Positions 1 through 8,214 of a stretch of DNA of 20,978 nucleotides are shown here, piece by piece (within the stretch, counting starts at the first letter, position 1; each line of letters starts with the position of its first letter). Location of the stretch: the NCBI GenBank assembly GCA_943330925.2, contig CALQJP020000011.1:1-20978 (forward strand), read 5' to 3'. Source of the DNA: Chryseobacterium gleum (GTDB lineage: Bacteria > Bacteroidota > Bacteroidia > Flavobacteriales_D > Sanyastnellaceae). The position numbers and the translations under genes were made by a program. The notes below the pieces were generated by a model that was not told the origin of the DNA, searched no databases, and saw only the letters and a list, made by a program, of their open reading frames with translations.

Positions 1-324
1 ACCAATCGTGCTGCTCAAGAGAATGTTGTCGGTAACACCCACACACATCAAATCATCGAGATTCATGATGAGTGCATCTTGTGCAATGCCCTTCCATACA
101 CTCAAGTCGCCGGTTTCCTTCCAGTATACATAGGCGAGCGACGATTTGGTGCCTGCACCATCGGCGTGCATCACCAAGCAATGCTCTTCGCTGCCCGATA
201 AATAGTCGGGGACGATTTTGCAAAATGCTTTTGGGAATAATCCCTTGTCCAAGGTCCGAATAGCAGCGTGCACATCTTCTTTCTGTGCTGAAACACCGCG
301 ACGGGTATATCGTGAATCGTTCAT
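1..324 (-). CDS. purM: Phosphoribosylformylglycinamidine cyclo-ligase (AIR synthase), 5'-terminal part
   Basis: Only the first 108 codons are present; the gene continues off the left edge of the window. PurM catalyses the ATP-dependent ring closure of FGAM to aminoimidazole ribonucleotide in de novo purine synthesis in the cytoplasm. The visible N-terminus begins MNDSRYTRRGVSAQKEDVH and contains HADGAGTKSSLAYVYW, DLSVWKGIAQDAL and MNLDDLMCVGVTDNILLSS. These match the N-terminal half of AIR synthase as I recall it from Bacteroidota, with the DGAGTK and DD(L/M) segments that help form the nucleotide and Mg site. The ATG at 322-324 is the natural start, in the usual place before the conserved RGVSA stretch. 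The gene lies directly downstream of the porE-like gene on the same strand, separated by a strong terminator-like hairpin whose T-tract ends about 6 nt before this ATG. Confidence 0.9.
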   Translation of the reverse strand, partial: MNDSRYTRRGVSAQKEDVHAAIRTLDKGLFPKAFCKIVPDYLSGSEEHCLVMHADGAGTKSSLAYVYWKETGDLSVWKGIAQDALIMNLDDLMCVGVTDNILLSSTIG

Positions 325-328
325 TTCT

Positions 329-364
329 AAAAAATAAAAGAGGCGAACCGCATGGTTCGCCCCT
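329..364 (-). terminator. Rho-independent terminator after the porE-like gene
   Basis: Perfect 8-bp inverted repeat GGCGAACC (342-349) / GGTTCGCC (354-361) around a 4-nt loop. On the minus strand it extends by a G-U, a G-C and an A-U pair and is followed by a run close to TTTTATTTTTT. It sits 18 nt past the stop codon of the porE-like gene and immediately before purM, so it probably ends the upstream transcript. It could instead act as an attenuator for purM. Confidence 0.8.
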
Positions 365-382
365 AAAAGTTATTCAATGCAG

Positions 383-2437
383 CTACTTGCTCGGCACAAA
401 GTCGTTGCTCAACACACGGAATACCGTGCGTCGATTCAACTGATGTGCTGCCTCTTGCTGTTCTTTGCTTGCCAATTTGTTGATGTAGGCTTCCGTGAGT
501 TCTTCTCCCTTTTTGAAACCGGCCATATCGCGCTTCAAAATGCGTGGCTCTGTTTCACCCTTACCAACCGCAACAATGCGCTTCGGATCAATTCCCTTAT
601 CCTTCACCAAATAATCAACACATGCCTGAGCACGCGCTTGTGAAAGTACTTGGTTGTCCTTGTCTGCACCGCGCGCATCGGTATGAGCTTCGAGTTGCAC
701 CACCAACTTCGGGTTGTTCTTCATGATGTCGAACAAATAGTTGAGCGAGTCTTTTGAATTCACCTCGGCATTCACCTGCAATGAGCTCTTCGCATAGTCG
801 TAACGTACCTCAGGCATTTCAATTCCACCCTGACGTGACGTCGGATCCGGAATAGGAATAATGAAGTATTCACGGGCAAAGTTGGTTGAAGCGTTCAATC
901 CAACCGTAGAAAGGCGATCAGCTGTGCCAATGTATTTTTCCTTCTGCACATCAAGCGTGTAAGTATAATTGGAAGAGATCTTCGTTTTATCGAAGCTGAA
1001 ACCTCCATTCGCATCAGTGCTTACCTTCAAATTCACCGGATCACCGGAGTTGCTCGATCCCACAAGTGAAATCTCTGCTCCTGCCACAGGAGCTCCGCTG
1101 TCTTTGTCATATACAGTTCCAACCAATGAAAAGTCAAGACCTGCTTCTACGAATCGGTATATATCATCTTTGCCCTTTCCTCCCGGACGATCGGATGTGA
1201 TGTATCCCGAGAATGTCTTATCGCCCTCTTTTTTAGGGTCAATAACCAAAGCGAAATCATTCGAAGAAGTGTTGAGCGGGTAATCAACGGCCACTGGAGA
1301 TTCGAACGTCATGTCACCCGACTTAGCCGACTTGAAAACATCCAATCCACCTAAACCACCCCAGCCATTCGATGAGAAATACAGCGTTCCATCAGGGCCA
1401 ATTACTGGAAACATGTCATCTCCCTTAGAGTTAACTGCAGCCAGATTTATTGGCTTTGACCACGAAGAAGAATTGCGATCGTAGTTGATGTACCATATAT
1501 CCTTACCGCCCTTTCCGCCTGCCATGTTGGAAGCAAACAGCATGTATTTGCCATCCGATGTCAAAAATGGCTGACCTACTACAGTTGAATCATCTGAATT
1601 GCGGTCAACCACATTCAAGTTAGTTACTTCCATAAACTTACCCGCCTCATTGCGTGTTGCACGGGCAATATCGCAAGCGAAATAAGCCTTCGCACTTTCA
1701 TAGCGGCAGGAGGTGAAAAGAATGTCTGAATAGTCTTTGTTGAAGCACGCCGCACCTTCGTTACCCATGGTGTTTACGACCCCGGGAAGTGGCGCCGGAA
1801 CGCTGAACTTACCCTTTTTATCCATTTCAGCAATGAACAAGTCCATGAAGCTTTCACCTGTAATTGGGTCTTTGTAGGAGCCTGCGCTGGAAGGACGAGC
1901 AGATGACAATACCACCTGACTCGGACCTGAGAAAACTAGACCATAATCGAAAAACTCCGAGTTCAATTCCACTACGTTTGAAACCGTAATACGTGTTTTT
2001 GATGCCTTCTTCGAAGCTGCGTCTTGTGCCGATTTAATTGCTGTTGCAGCCTTCGACTTATCGCCTCCCTTTGAACTGTATTTATTGAATTGGGTTACCG
2101 CATCATCCCAACGACCCAATTCCAGCAAACTCATACCATAACCGAAATATACCTCCGGGTCAATTTTATAATATTGGGCAACGATGGCCTTTTCGTACCA
2201 CTGCAAACTTTGCTGTGGGTCTGCAACTAAGCGATAACACTCGCCCAATCGATAGAAGATTCGTGCTTTATCATCCAGCGACTTTGCAACTGGCTCAGCC
2301 TTGATGTAGAGCTTAGTAGCTTCGTAGTATGCAGCCCTATCAAATTGTTCGTCTGCTTTTTTGGTCGGCTGTGCCCAGCTTACCAGTGCTATCAGCATAA
2401 AAACTGAAGTAGCAAGAACGGAAATTAATCTTTTCAT
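383..2437 (-). CDS. PorE-like multidomain OmpA-family envelope protein (TPR, PD40 propeller, regulatory-like domain, OmpA)
   Basis: A 684-residue exported protein. Residues 1-22 form a signal peptide (MKRLISVLATSVFMLIALVS) without a lipobox cysteine. Residues about 25-125 are TPR-like helices (RLGECYRL, SLQWYEKAI). Residues about 160-430 hold PD40/WD40-type propeller blades such as FLTSDGKYMLFAS, GPDGTLYFSSNGWGGLGG and ITSDRPGGKGKDDIY. Residues about 436-500 are a carboxypeptidase-regulatory-like fold (LVGTVYDKDSGAPVAGAEIS). Residues about 545-684 are an OmpA C-terminal domain with the peptidoglycan-binding pair D587 (HTDARG) and R602. This order matches PorE (PG1058 of Porphyromonas gingivalis), a type IX secretion component thought to link the machine to peptidoglycan. 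No porP/sprF partner lies next to it, so it may be a paralogue with another envelope job. A terminator follows it, and an upstream hairpin separates it from the Crp/Fnr gene. Confidence 0.85.
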   Translation of the reverse strand: MKRLISVLATSVFMLIALVSWAQPTKKADEQFDRAAYYEATKLYIKAEPVAKSLDDKARIFYRLGECYRLVADPQQSLQWYEKAIVAQYYKIDPEVYFGYGMSLLELGRWDDAVTQFNKYSSKGGDKSKAATAIKSAQDAASKKASKTRITVSNVVELNSEFFDYGLVFSGPSQVVLSSARPSSAGSYKDPITGESFMDLFIAEMDKKGKFSVPAPLPGVVNTMGNEGAACFNKDYSDILFTSCRYESAKAYFACDIARATRNEAGKFMEVTNLNVVDRNSDDSTVVGQPFLTSDGKYMLFASNMAGGKGGKDIWYINYDRNSSSWSKPINLAAVNSKGDDMFPVIGPDGTLYFSSNGWGGLGGLDVFKSAKSGDMTFESPVAVDYPLNTSSNDFALVIDPKKEGDKTFSGYITSDRPGGKGKDDIYRFVEAGLDFSLVGTVYDKDSGAPVAGAEISLVGSSNSGDPVNLKVSTDANGGFSFDKTKISSNYTYTLDVQKEKYIGTADRLSTVGLNASTNFAREYFIIPIPDPTSRQGGIEMPEVRYDYAKSSLQVNAEVNSKDSLNYLFDIMKNNPKLVVQLEAHTDARGADKDNQVLSQARAQACVDYLVKDKGIDPKRIVAVGKGETEPRILKRDMAGFKKGEELTEAYINKLASKEQQEAAHQLNRRTVFRVLSNDFVPSK

Positions 2438-2474
2438 ACAGGTTTCTTTAAGGAGTCGGTCTGTTTATAGGTGA

Positions 2475-2504
2475 CGAAAATAAGCCAATATCATAAAAGC
2501 ACAA
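2475..2504 (-). promoter_or_regulatory. Possible promoter of the porE-like gene
   Basis: Read on the minus strand, TATTTTCG (2475-2482) is one base off the Bacteroidota -7 element TAnnTTTG. A TTG (2502-2504) lies 19 nt upstream, at about the expected -33 spacing. It would give a leader of roughly 30 nt. The -33 part overlaps the hairpin that may end the crp transcript. A pattern match only. Confidence 0.25.
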
Positions 2505-2512
2505 AGTGTGCT
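2491..2512 (-). terminator. Weak hairpin, probable terminator of the PNGase-crp transcript
   Basis: Perfect 6-bp arms AGCACA (2498-2503) and TGTGCT (2507-2512) around a 3-nt loop. On the minus strand they are followed by TTTATGATATT. It lies 30-51 nt past the Crp/Fnr stop codon, the right place for a transcript end. The stem is short and the T-run interrupted, and the same palindrome could equally be a protein-binding site just upstream of the porE-like gene. Confidence 0.4.
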
Positions 2513-2541
2513 CCTGAAATGGCCGAAGACCGCGAAACCAA

Positions 2542-3135
2542 TTATTGGGCCGTTTTCCTTTTCTCTATTAGGCCACGCTTTATGCGACTCAATGCCTCGG
2601 GGGTTATGCCCAGAAAGGACGCTATGTGATGCTGGGCTACACGCAGCTCCATTTGCGGATACCGTTGTATCAATTGCAAATAGCGCTTCTCCGCACTCAA
2701 CGACATAATATCCATCGTGCGTTTTTGTGAGGCAACGTAAGCGTTTTGCATGAGCAAGCGAAAGAATCGCTCAAACTTCGGGTGCTGGCTTAACAGCACT
2801 TCGTAATCATCCCGATGAATTGCAAGCACCTCCGTGTCCTCCAACGCTTCAATACTGAAGAATGCTGTATCACCGGTAATGAAGCTAAATAAATCGGAAG
2901 CCCACCAATCTTCAAATGCCAGATGAAAGATGTGTTCATGCCCGCGCTCATCGGTCGTGAAGGTTCGAAGACAGCCCGACAAAACAAAGTAGAAATGCTC
3001 GCAGACCCCACCCGATCGAACAAGCGATTCACGTTTCTTGTAAATCTCTCGTCTCATAACCTGATATATAGCCTCGAACTCAAAGTTCGATACAGGTATA
3101 TAGCTCTTAATATGATTTCTGAGTGCTTGAGGCAT
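2542..3135 (-). CDS. Crp/Fnr family transcriptional regulator
   Basis: A 197-residue cytoplasmic regulator of usual length for the Bacteroidota Crp/Fnr group. Residues about 30-118 form the cyclic-nucleotide-binding beta-barrel fold (FYFVLSGCLRTF, FSIEALEDTEVLAIHRDDYE). A long dimerisation helix follows, and residues about 163-187 form the short helix-turn-helix LRVAQHHIASFLGITPEALSRI, with the recognition-helix pattern common in this phylum. I see no cysteine cluster of the FNR iron-sulphur type, and the effector cannot be told from sequence. The ATG at 3133-3135 lies 5 nt after the stop codon of the secreted PNGase F-like gene, so the two are almost certainly co-transcribed. This suggests a regulator that responds to, or controls, the secreted enzyme or its substrate pathway (inference). 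No purine-rich ribosome site is visible, as is common in this phylum. Confidence 0.9.
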   Translation of the reverse strand: MPQALRNHIKSYIPVSNFEFEAIYQVMRREIYKKRESLVRSGGVCEHFYFVLSGCLRTFTTDERGHEHIFHLAFEDWWASDLFSFITGDTAFFSIEALEDTEVLAIHRDDYEVLLSQHPKFERFFRLLMQNAYVASQKRTMDIMSLSAEKRYLQLIQRYPQMELRVAQHHIASFLGITPEALSRIKRGLIEKRKTAQ

Positions 3136-3140
3136 TTCGA

Positions 3141-6100
3141 TTACGATTTTATCAGTCGGATGGTCCCACGATGCTGCCCGTCGGAAAGTTCGACAAAGTA
3201 AATACCTTTTGCCAATTGCGTTAGGGAAAGTTCAAAAGTTTCCGTGTCGCTTCGTCGGCTTATTAACCTCGTTTCCAGTCTGCGCCCGAAACTGTCGAAA
3301 AGCGAATACGTGAGGTTCCTGTCAAAGCCCATGGCGTCAATACTCACAAAATTCTCCGCAGGGTTTGGATATACTCTTAATCGTTGGCCGGGCAGTTCTG
3401 TAACGCTGGTCTGCAAATTCGTTTCGAATCGGAACCGATGAATAATCTCCTTCCCAAAATCTCGCTCGAAACTCTCGAAATCAAACCCGCTTACGCGATC
3501 CAACTTGCAATATCCCGAACCATCGCTGTTGGCAAAGAAATCCAACCCATCGTCGTCGCTGTCTTTCAAATGAAACGTGTAACAACCCGAATTCAATTGA
3601 ATCGTGTCCCTGTATATAGTTGTCGCTTCTGTGAAATCATTGCGCTCGTATACCACCTCGTCATACTGATTGTAGAGTACATACGACGATTCCCAAGGCG
3701 CGTTATTCGTGCGCAGAATAATGATTACACGGTTGTCATCCAGGTCAGTGTATGAATAAGCAGGCGGTCGCTGAAACGAGGACTCTGCGTAATTGTTGGT
3801 CTGGTTTTCATCTGTACCGTCATTGCTAGCGGCAAGTCGAATATAAAAACGCAGGGTAGCAGCATCATCTCCGCTCCATAAAGTGGGATCGGAATAGGTA
3901 AGCTCAATTTCTTCACGCTCATTGAAACCGAGATTACCGGTCCACTCCATTTGCTCCTCTGCACCTCCAATAACTCCATACTGAATGGCCAGATGCGTAA
4001 GAGGTTGAGAACCCAAATTGCGCAATACGAATCGTGGGTTATCACAAATTGGATTCCATCGCGAGTGAATCTTCCAGTTGCTCGGAGCGGTAATCATATC
4101 GATTTCCGGATCATGTGCGTGTTGAATAGAACCATATCCTACCAGCGTTCCGAAAAAGACATAGTTGCCGTAATCGTTGAAGGTTATGTCATAGTCCACG
4201 GTAAATGAATCTGCATTGGCCGTAAAGGGCGTCAACTCAAACTCCTTCGTGGTCGAATTCATCCCGGGGCACCATCCTGCGCGATCGAAAACCCAGGTTC
4301 CTCCTTGGGGGAAGAGCGGATTATCGGCACATTCCTGCATAATATCCCATGACCAGTTCTCCTGTCCATTCACCTTTACACTTTGCTGATTGCTGCAAAA
4401 CTCAGCACAGTTGGGTGGGTTATCGAACTGGTGACCTGTGTTTGTTGTAATTAGCTTCCAGGATTCCTCCCCATCTTGCATATTCACCGTTTTCGCCGTT
4501 ACCGCATTATCGAAGTTACTCAGCCCCTGATTGGTATCCCAAAGACGCTCGACGCGTTTCACTTCGCGAGCAGGCGTGCCTTCTATAAACAAGAACTTCA
4601 AATCAAGCAACTCTTGCCAATTACCCGACTCCAACTCAACCGAATCGCGGAGCAGCGGCGCCCAATCTGTGACGTCAACCACCCAGGTCCATCCATCGGA
4701 ACCAAGGTCGAGCTGGATTCCATACATGGTTATGAATCGGTTTAATTCATATCGATTGATGACTTCAAACGGTCGCTGCCAATAGGAAAATTCGGAATTG
4801 TTGAGTGTGTATTCCGATGGAATTGCCTGTGTGTTTACCGTGTCGCCGGCTGCAGTAATGGTGTATGAAAAATCAGCTACCCAACCATAGTCTATAGAAA
4901 CAGGAACAACAGAATAATCTGCTACACCGAATTCAACAACAGATACCGGTGGCAATAACTCTTGCACTGCATTCGAAGTCGTTTCCAAATGGCTGTCATA
5001 CTGACCCTTTTTCAATTGTAAAAGAGGGCGCAAATTGTCGATTTGCGCATTACGCCAACGCTCATTACCACGATAGGAAATTCGGTCTGCATTGCCATGC
5101 ACCCATGCATCATGTCCATGGCCACTGGCATCGAGCACGAGCTCACCATCCTCCTCGTTGAACGAATAATACACCTGCAAGTTTGACCAGTAAGGATGCT
5201 CAGGATTAAAATCCTTGCCGAGCCATGCCGCAATCGTGGCTTCGTCTAGCGCCACATTGAACACCGCAAACTCATCCACACTTCCGTTATAGAAGTTTGA
5301 CCATCCGGCTGCTCCACCAATACTAAAACGCTGAATGTCGAGCATTACATTGTCGAGATTCGTTCCCGAATGCCAAAGCACTCCGTTTAGAAAAATTTTC
5401 ATTTCACCACTCGTACAATTCTTTGTAAAAGCCCAGTGATTCCAGCGCCCTTCAAAATCCTGATTTGTTGCGAGTTTATTAACACGATCGTATCCTCCGT
5501 TATATCCTGCATCCCAATAAACATTTGAATTACTCCAAGGCAGGTGAACATTCAAAACACGTTGATTGAGGGAATTTACGCCCTCGAAAATGGTACCGTT
5601 TTGAGGCTGCACCTCGGGATCACCATACTGCCACAGCATGATGGTGATTTCATTGCTCACTGCCTCAAACGCCTCTTTCGGCACCTTCACTTCATCTTGC
5701 CAGTCCATGCGCATGTACCTATCAGTTCCCTCGTAGAGCAATGCGGATGGAAAGGTCGTTTCTTCTGCCTGCCATGCAGTGTCGATGGTTGTTTCTGCGT
5801 TCGACCAGCTGACACGAACGACGAGCGAAGACGTTCCATCCCATTGCCATTCATTAAGCAGGTTGTAATCATTCCAACCACTGGCTGTAAGAGATAAGCT
5901 GGCATCATACACGGTTACAAACGCATTCGTCAAGAGTGATTCGGAAGCTACCGTGTCGGTGGTCGTTGCTAACTCAACCTTGAAAAATGCAACTGCACTC
6001 GGAGCATTCGAGAATGCCAATGCCAGTCGAGAAAGAACATCGCCCTCATTTAATCCGGCAGCAACAAGCTCTGATGAACGATACAGAAAAACGGATTGCG

Positions 6101-6623
6101 CCGATGTGCCAACTGCCGATGGCAATGCAACGGAAGCGGGCTCACTTCCTATTGTAAAAACAATTTCATCAACCGATGAATCCATCACACGAATGCTATG
6201 GTTGTATTCACGTGTTATAACGATCGGTTGCGAAGTCATATCAACCAAATCAAAATCTGCATTGTTCACGAAATAAAGCGGATGGTTTGCCTGCGCACTA
6301 TCAATGATTCCCGTGTGATCATACAAATAGGTGTATGACAAATAATCCCACTCACCGCAGGGGAAACCTAAGTTACCCGCAGTACCTTCTTCGAAGCACT
6401 TGAGATTGTAATACATGAGTATCTTCTGATAATCAACACCATTGTTGCTCGACGGAAACTCGAACCAACGTCGGCCGGGCGAATCGTAAGCCGTTGCAGC
6501 ATTGTTCTGTGCCTGCCAGGTAAACGTTTGAACAACGGTAGTGTCAGCAGTTTGGCTTTTGACAGCATTGCTCAGAAAAATGAAAATTACGGTTAACAGT
6601 ATGGTGATAGATAGAATTCTCAT
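3141..6623 (-). CDS. Secreted PNGase F-like glycanase with LamG insertion and T9SS sorting domain
   Basis: A 1160-residue exported protein with an N-terminal signal peptide (residues 1 to about 23). Two stretches resemble peptide-N-glycosidase F, which removes N-glycans from glycoproteins. One is QTFTWQAQ to CGEWDYLSY (about 32-100). The other is YELNRFITMYGI, NWQELLDLKFLFIEGTP, NCAEFC and DRAGWCPGM (about 624-800). By my reading the PNGase F catalytic residues D60, E118 and E206 align with D93, E671 and E741. Residues about 110-620 are an insertion between these parts. It includes a LamG-like jelly-roll (about 318-510: GRWNHWAFTKN, GSVDEFAVFNVAL, LQVYYSFNEEDGELVLDASG), possibly for carbohydrate binding. 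Residues about 850-950 look like a CARDB/Ig fold. Residues about 1080-1160 form a type A T9SS sorting domain (RLRVYPNPAENFVSI, ending GTIRLIKS), implying surface export. It leads a two-gene operon with the Crp/Fnr regulator. PNGase activity is inferred from the motifs; other amidase or adhesive roles are possible. Confidence 0.8.
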   Translation of the reverse strand: MRILSITILLTVIFIFLSNAVKSQTADTTVVQTFTWQAQNNAATAYDSPGRRWFEFPSSNNGVDYQKILMYYNLKCFEEGTAGNLGFPCGEWDYLSYTYLYDHTGIIDSAQANHPLYFVNNADFDLVDMTSQPIVITREYNHSIRVMDSSVDEIVFTIGSEPASVALPSAVGTSAQSVFLYRSSELVAAGLNEGDVLSRLALAFSNAPSAVAFFKVELATTTDTVASESLLTNAFVTVYDASLSLTASGWNDYNLLNEWQWDGTSSLVVRVSWSNAETTIDTAWQAEETTFPSALLYEGTDRYMRMDWQDEVKVPKEAFEAVSNEITIMLWQYGDPEVQPQNGTIFEGVNSLNQRVLNVHLPWSNSNVYWDAGYNGGYDRVNKLATNQDFEGRWNHWAFTKNCTSGEMKIFLNGVLWHSGTNLDNVMLDIQRFSIGGAAGWSNFYNGSVDEFAVFNVALDEATIAAWLGKDFNPEHPYWSNLQVYYSFNEEDGELVLDASGHGHDAWVHGNADRISYRGNERWRNAQIDNLRPLLQLKKGQYDSHLETTSNAVQELLPPVSVVEFGVADYSVVPVSIDYGWVADFSYTITAAGDTVNTQAIPSEYTLNNSEFSYWQRPFEVINRYELNRFITMYGIQLDLGSDGWTWVVDVTDWAPLLRDSVELESGNWQELLDLKFLFIEGTPAREVKRVERLWDTNQGLSNFDNAVTAKTVNMQDGEESWKLITTNTGHQFDNPPNCAEFCSNQQSVKVNGQENWSWDIMQECADNPLFPQGGTWVFDRAGWCPGMNSTTKEFELTPFTANADSFTVDYDITFNDYGNYVFFGTLVGYGSIQHAHDPEIDMITAPSNWKIHSRWNPICDNPRFVLRNLGSQPLTHLAIQYGVIGGAEEQMEWTGNLGFNEREEIELTYSDPTLWSGDDAATLRFYIRLAASNDGTDENQTNNYAESSFQRPPAYSYTDLDDNRVIIILRTNNAPWESSYVLYNQYDEVVYERNDFTEATTIYRDTIQLNSGCYTFHLKDSDDDGLDFFANSDGSGYCKLDRVSGFDFESFERDFGKEIIHRFRFETNLQTSVTELPGQRLRVYPNPAENFVSIDAMGFDRNLTYSLFDSFGRRLETRLISRRSDTETFELSLTQLAKGIYFVELSDGQHRGTIRLIKS

Positions 6624-6781
6624 GCTCTAAAATTAGATAAAAACAGAATCAACACCTGCGTGACTCGTTCATTCATGAGCAGCCAGCCCGATGAGCAACT
6701 TGTTATAGGAATAATATTCCATGTATCTCGCACTCTTCTCCACTAGACATAAGGCTTTCAGAAGCAAATGCTCCTTTTAAT

Positions 6782-6789
6782 CAAAAGTA
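6782..6789 (-). promoter_or_regulatory. Possible -7 element for the PNGase F-like gene
   Basis: The minus-strand octamer TACTTTTG matches TAnnTTTG exactly and would leave a leader of about 150 nt before the ATG at 6623. No TTG is found at -33 spacing, so this is weak. The rest of the 256-nt divergent gap (6624-6879) shows no RNA gene or convincing plus-strand promoter. Confidence 0.2.
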
Positions 6790-6879
6790 TTCTCAGATGG
6801 AATAAAAAGCAGAGAGGTCACCGCGCAGAAAACCATCACTTCGCAGCGCGAAATCCGTTCAATCAAATGCAAACGACAC

Positions 6880-8214
6880 ATGGAAACAACTTCTATCACC
6901 GTGCAAACACAACTGCCAAAACTGAGCGAGAAATTTCTTCATCACGTTTGGAAGTTTGGTTGGTTTGCCTCCAAGAATTTAGTGACCGTTTCGGGTCAAC
7001 CAATTGAAATAATGCACCCGGGAGTGCACAACCACAATGCAGGTCCCGATTTTATGAATGCACGTATACGCATGGACGGCACGCTTTGGTGGGGCAACGT
7101 GGAAATTCATGTGCGAGCTTCTGATTGGAATCGACACAACCATCAATCTGACGACAATTACAAAAATGTGATTCTACATGTTGTGCTTTACAACGACGTT
7201 TCGATTCATCTCAATCATCCCGGCGACTTGCAAGTGCTCGACTTATCGGAATGCCTGGACTGGAACATCTGGGAGTCACACCAGCAATGGCTCAACAACT
7301 ATCGCTGGATTCCTTGTGAATCGGTCATACACAAAGCAGATCGCGCATATTGGTGCATGGCCAACGACCGGTTACTCATTGAACGTCTTCATGAACGCGT
7401 AGCAGGGCTATTCGATAATCTTGAGCGCACAGGAGGCGATTGGTCGCAGGTTGCTTTCATTGAGTTATGCAAAGCATTCGGATTTAAATCGAATAGCTTA
7501 CCCATGGAGATGCTGGCCAACTCAATCCCCTATTCGGTTGTTGCTCGCCATAGTAGCGACCCATTTCAGTTGGAAGCTATCTTGTTTGGTCAGGCCGGAA
7601 TGCTGCAATCTGAAAAGCCCGATGACTACGAGGGACGACTGCGAGCAGAATACGCCATCCTAAAGGCAAAACACAACCTTACTCCGCTTTCGAAATCGAT
7701 CTGGAACTTTGGGAAAGTTCGTCCATCCAATAGCCCTTTGATTCGTTTGGCGCAATTGGCCAACACCTTGAGCCGAACCAAGCATTTAGCCTCATCGTTG
7801 CTGAATCTTGAAGAGCCTGAACTATCCAGGCTATTCGCCGCGCAAGCCCATCCTTATTGGCAAGAACACAAGCAATTCGGTATGCGAAGAAAAAAACATC
7901 TTCCCATCACGATGGGTAAAATGTCGATCGACCAGCTAACCATTAACGTGGCAGCCAGACTGCGATTTGCACATGGCAAATACTACAACAATTTATCGAT
8001 GATGACGGACTCGCTTGCACTGCTTCAAAGCATGCCATCGGAACAAAACCAAGTGATCGAAAACTGGAAAGAGCTTGGAATAAAGAGTGAACACGCAGGT
8101 GACTCGCAGGCCTTAATACAACTTTATAGTGTATATTGCACACACGAAAAATGCATAGACTGCCCCATAGGCATCACCTTGCTAAAAACACAAACCCATG
8201 AAACGCATTCATAG
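6880..8214 (+). CDS. DUF2851 family protein
   Basis: A 444-residue cytoplasmic protein of unknown function that I recognise as the DUF2851 family, common in Bacteroidota. Family hallmarks are FLHHVWKFGWF (about 19-29), HPGVHNHNAGPDFMNARI (46-63), WWGNVEIHVRASDWNRHNH (70-88) and YKNVILHVVLYND (94-106). The C-terminus has a cysteine group C420-X4-C425-X2-C428 in HEKCIDCPIG, possibly metal-binding. The conserved PD, the E76-x-H78 and the nearby histidines loosely resemble a PD-(D/E)XK nuclease core, but I cannot establish this. The ATG at 6880 gives about 15 residues before the conserved block; there is no signal peptide. The small pspC gene starts within its last codons (17-nt overlap), so the two are translationally linked. 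Confidence 0.88.
   Translation: METTSITVQTQLPKLSEKFLHHVWKFGWFASKNLVTVSGQPIEIMHPGVHNHNAGPDFMNARIRMDGTLWWGNVEIHVRASDWNRHNHQSDDNYKNVILHVVLYNDVSIHLNHPGDLQVLDLSECLDWNIWESHQQWLNNYRWIPCESVIHKADRAYWCMANDRLLIERLHERVAGLFDNLERTGGDWSQVAFIELCKAFGFKSNSLPMEMLANSIPYSVVARHSSDPFQLEAILFGQAGMLQSEKPDDYEGRLRAEYAILKAKHNLTPLSKSIWNFGKVRPSNSPLIRLAQLANTLSRTKHLASSLLNLEEPELSRLFAAQAHPYWQEHKQFGMRRKKHLPITMGKMSIDQLTINVAARLRFAHGKYYNNLSMMTDSLALLQSMPSEQNQVIENWKELGIKSEHAGDSQALIQLYSVYCTHEKCIDCPIGITLLKTQTHETHS

Noticed and set aside
6768..7007. A 79-codon frame overlapping the start of the DUF2851 gene
   Set aside because: It is in a different frame from the conserved DUF2851 block, basic and without recognisable motifs; a chance frame.
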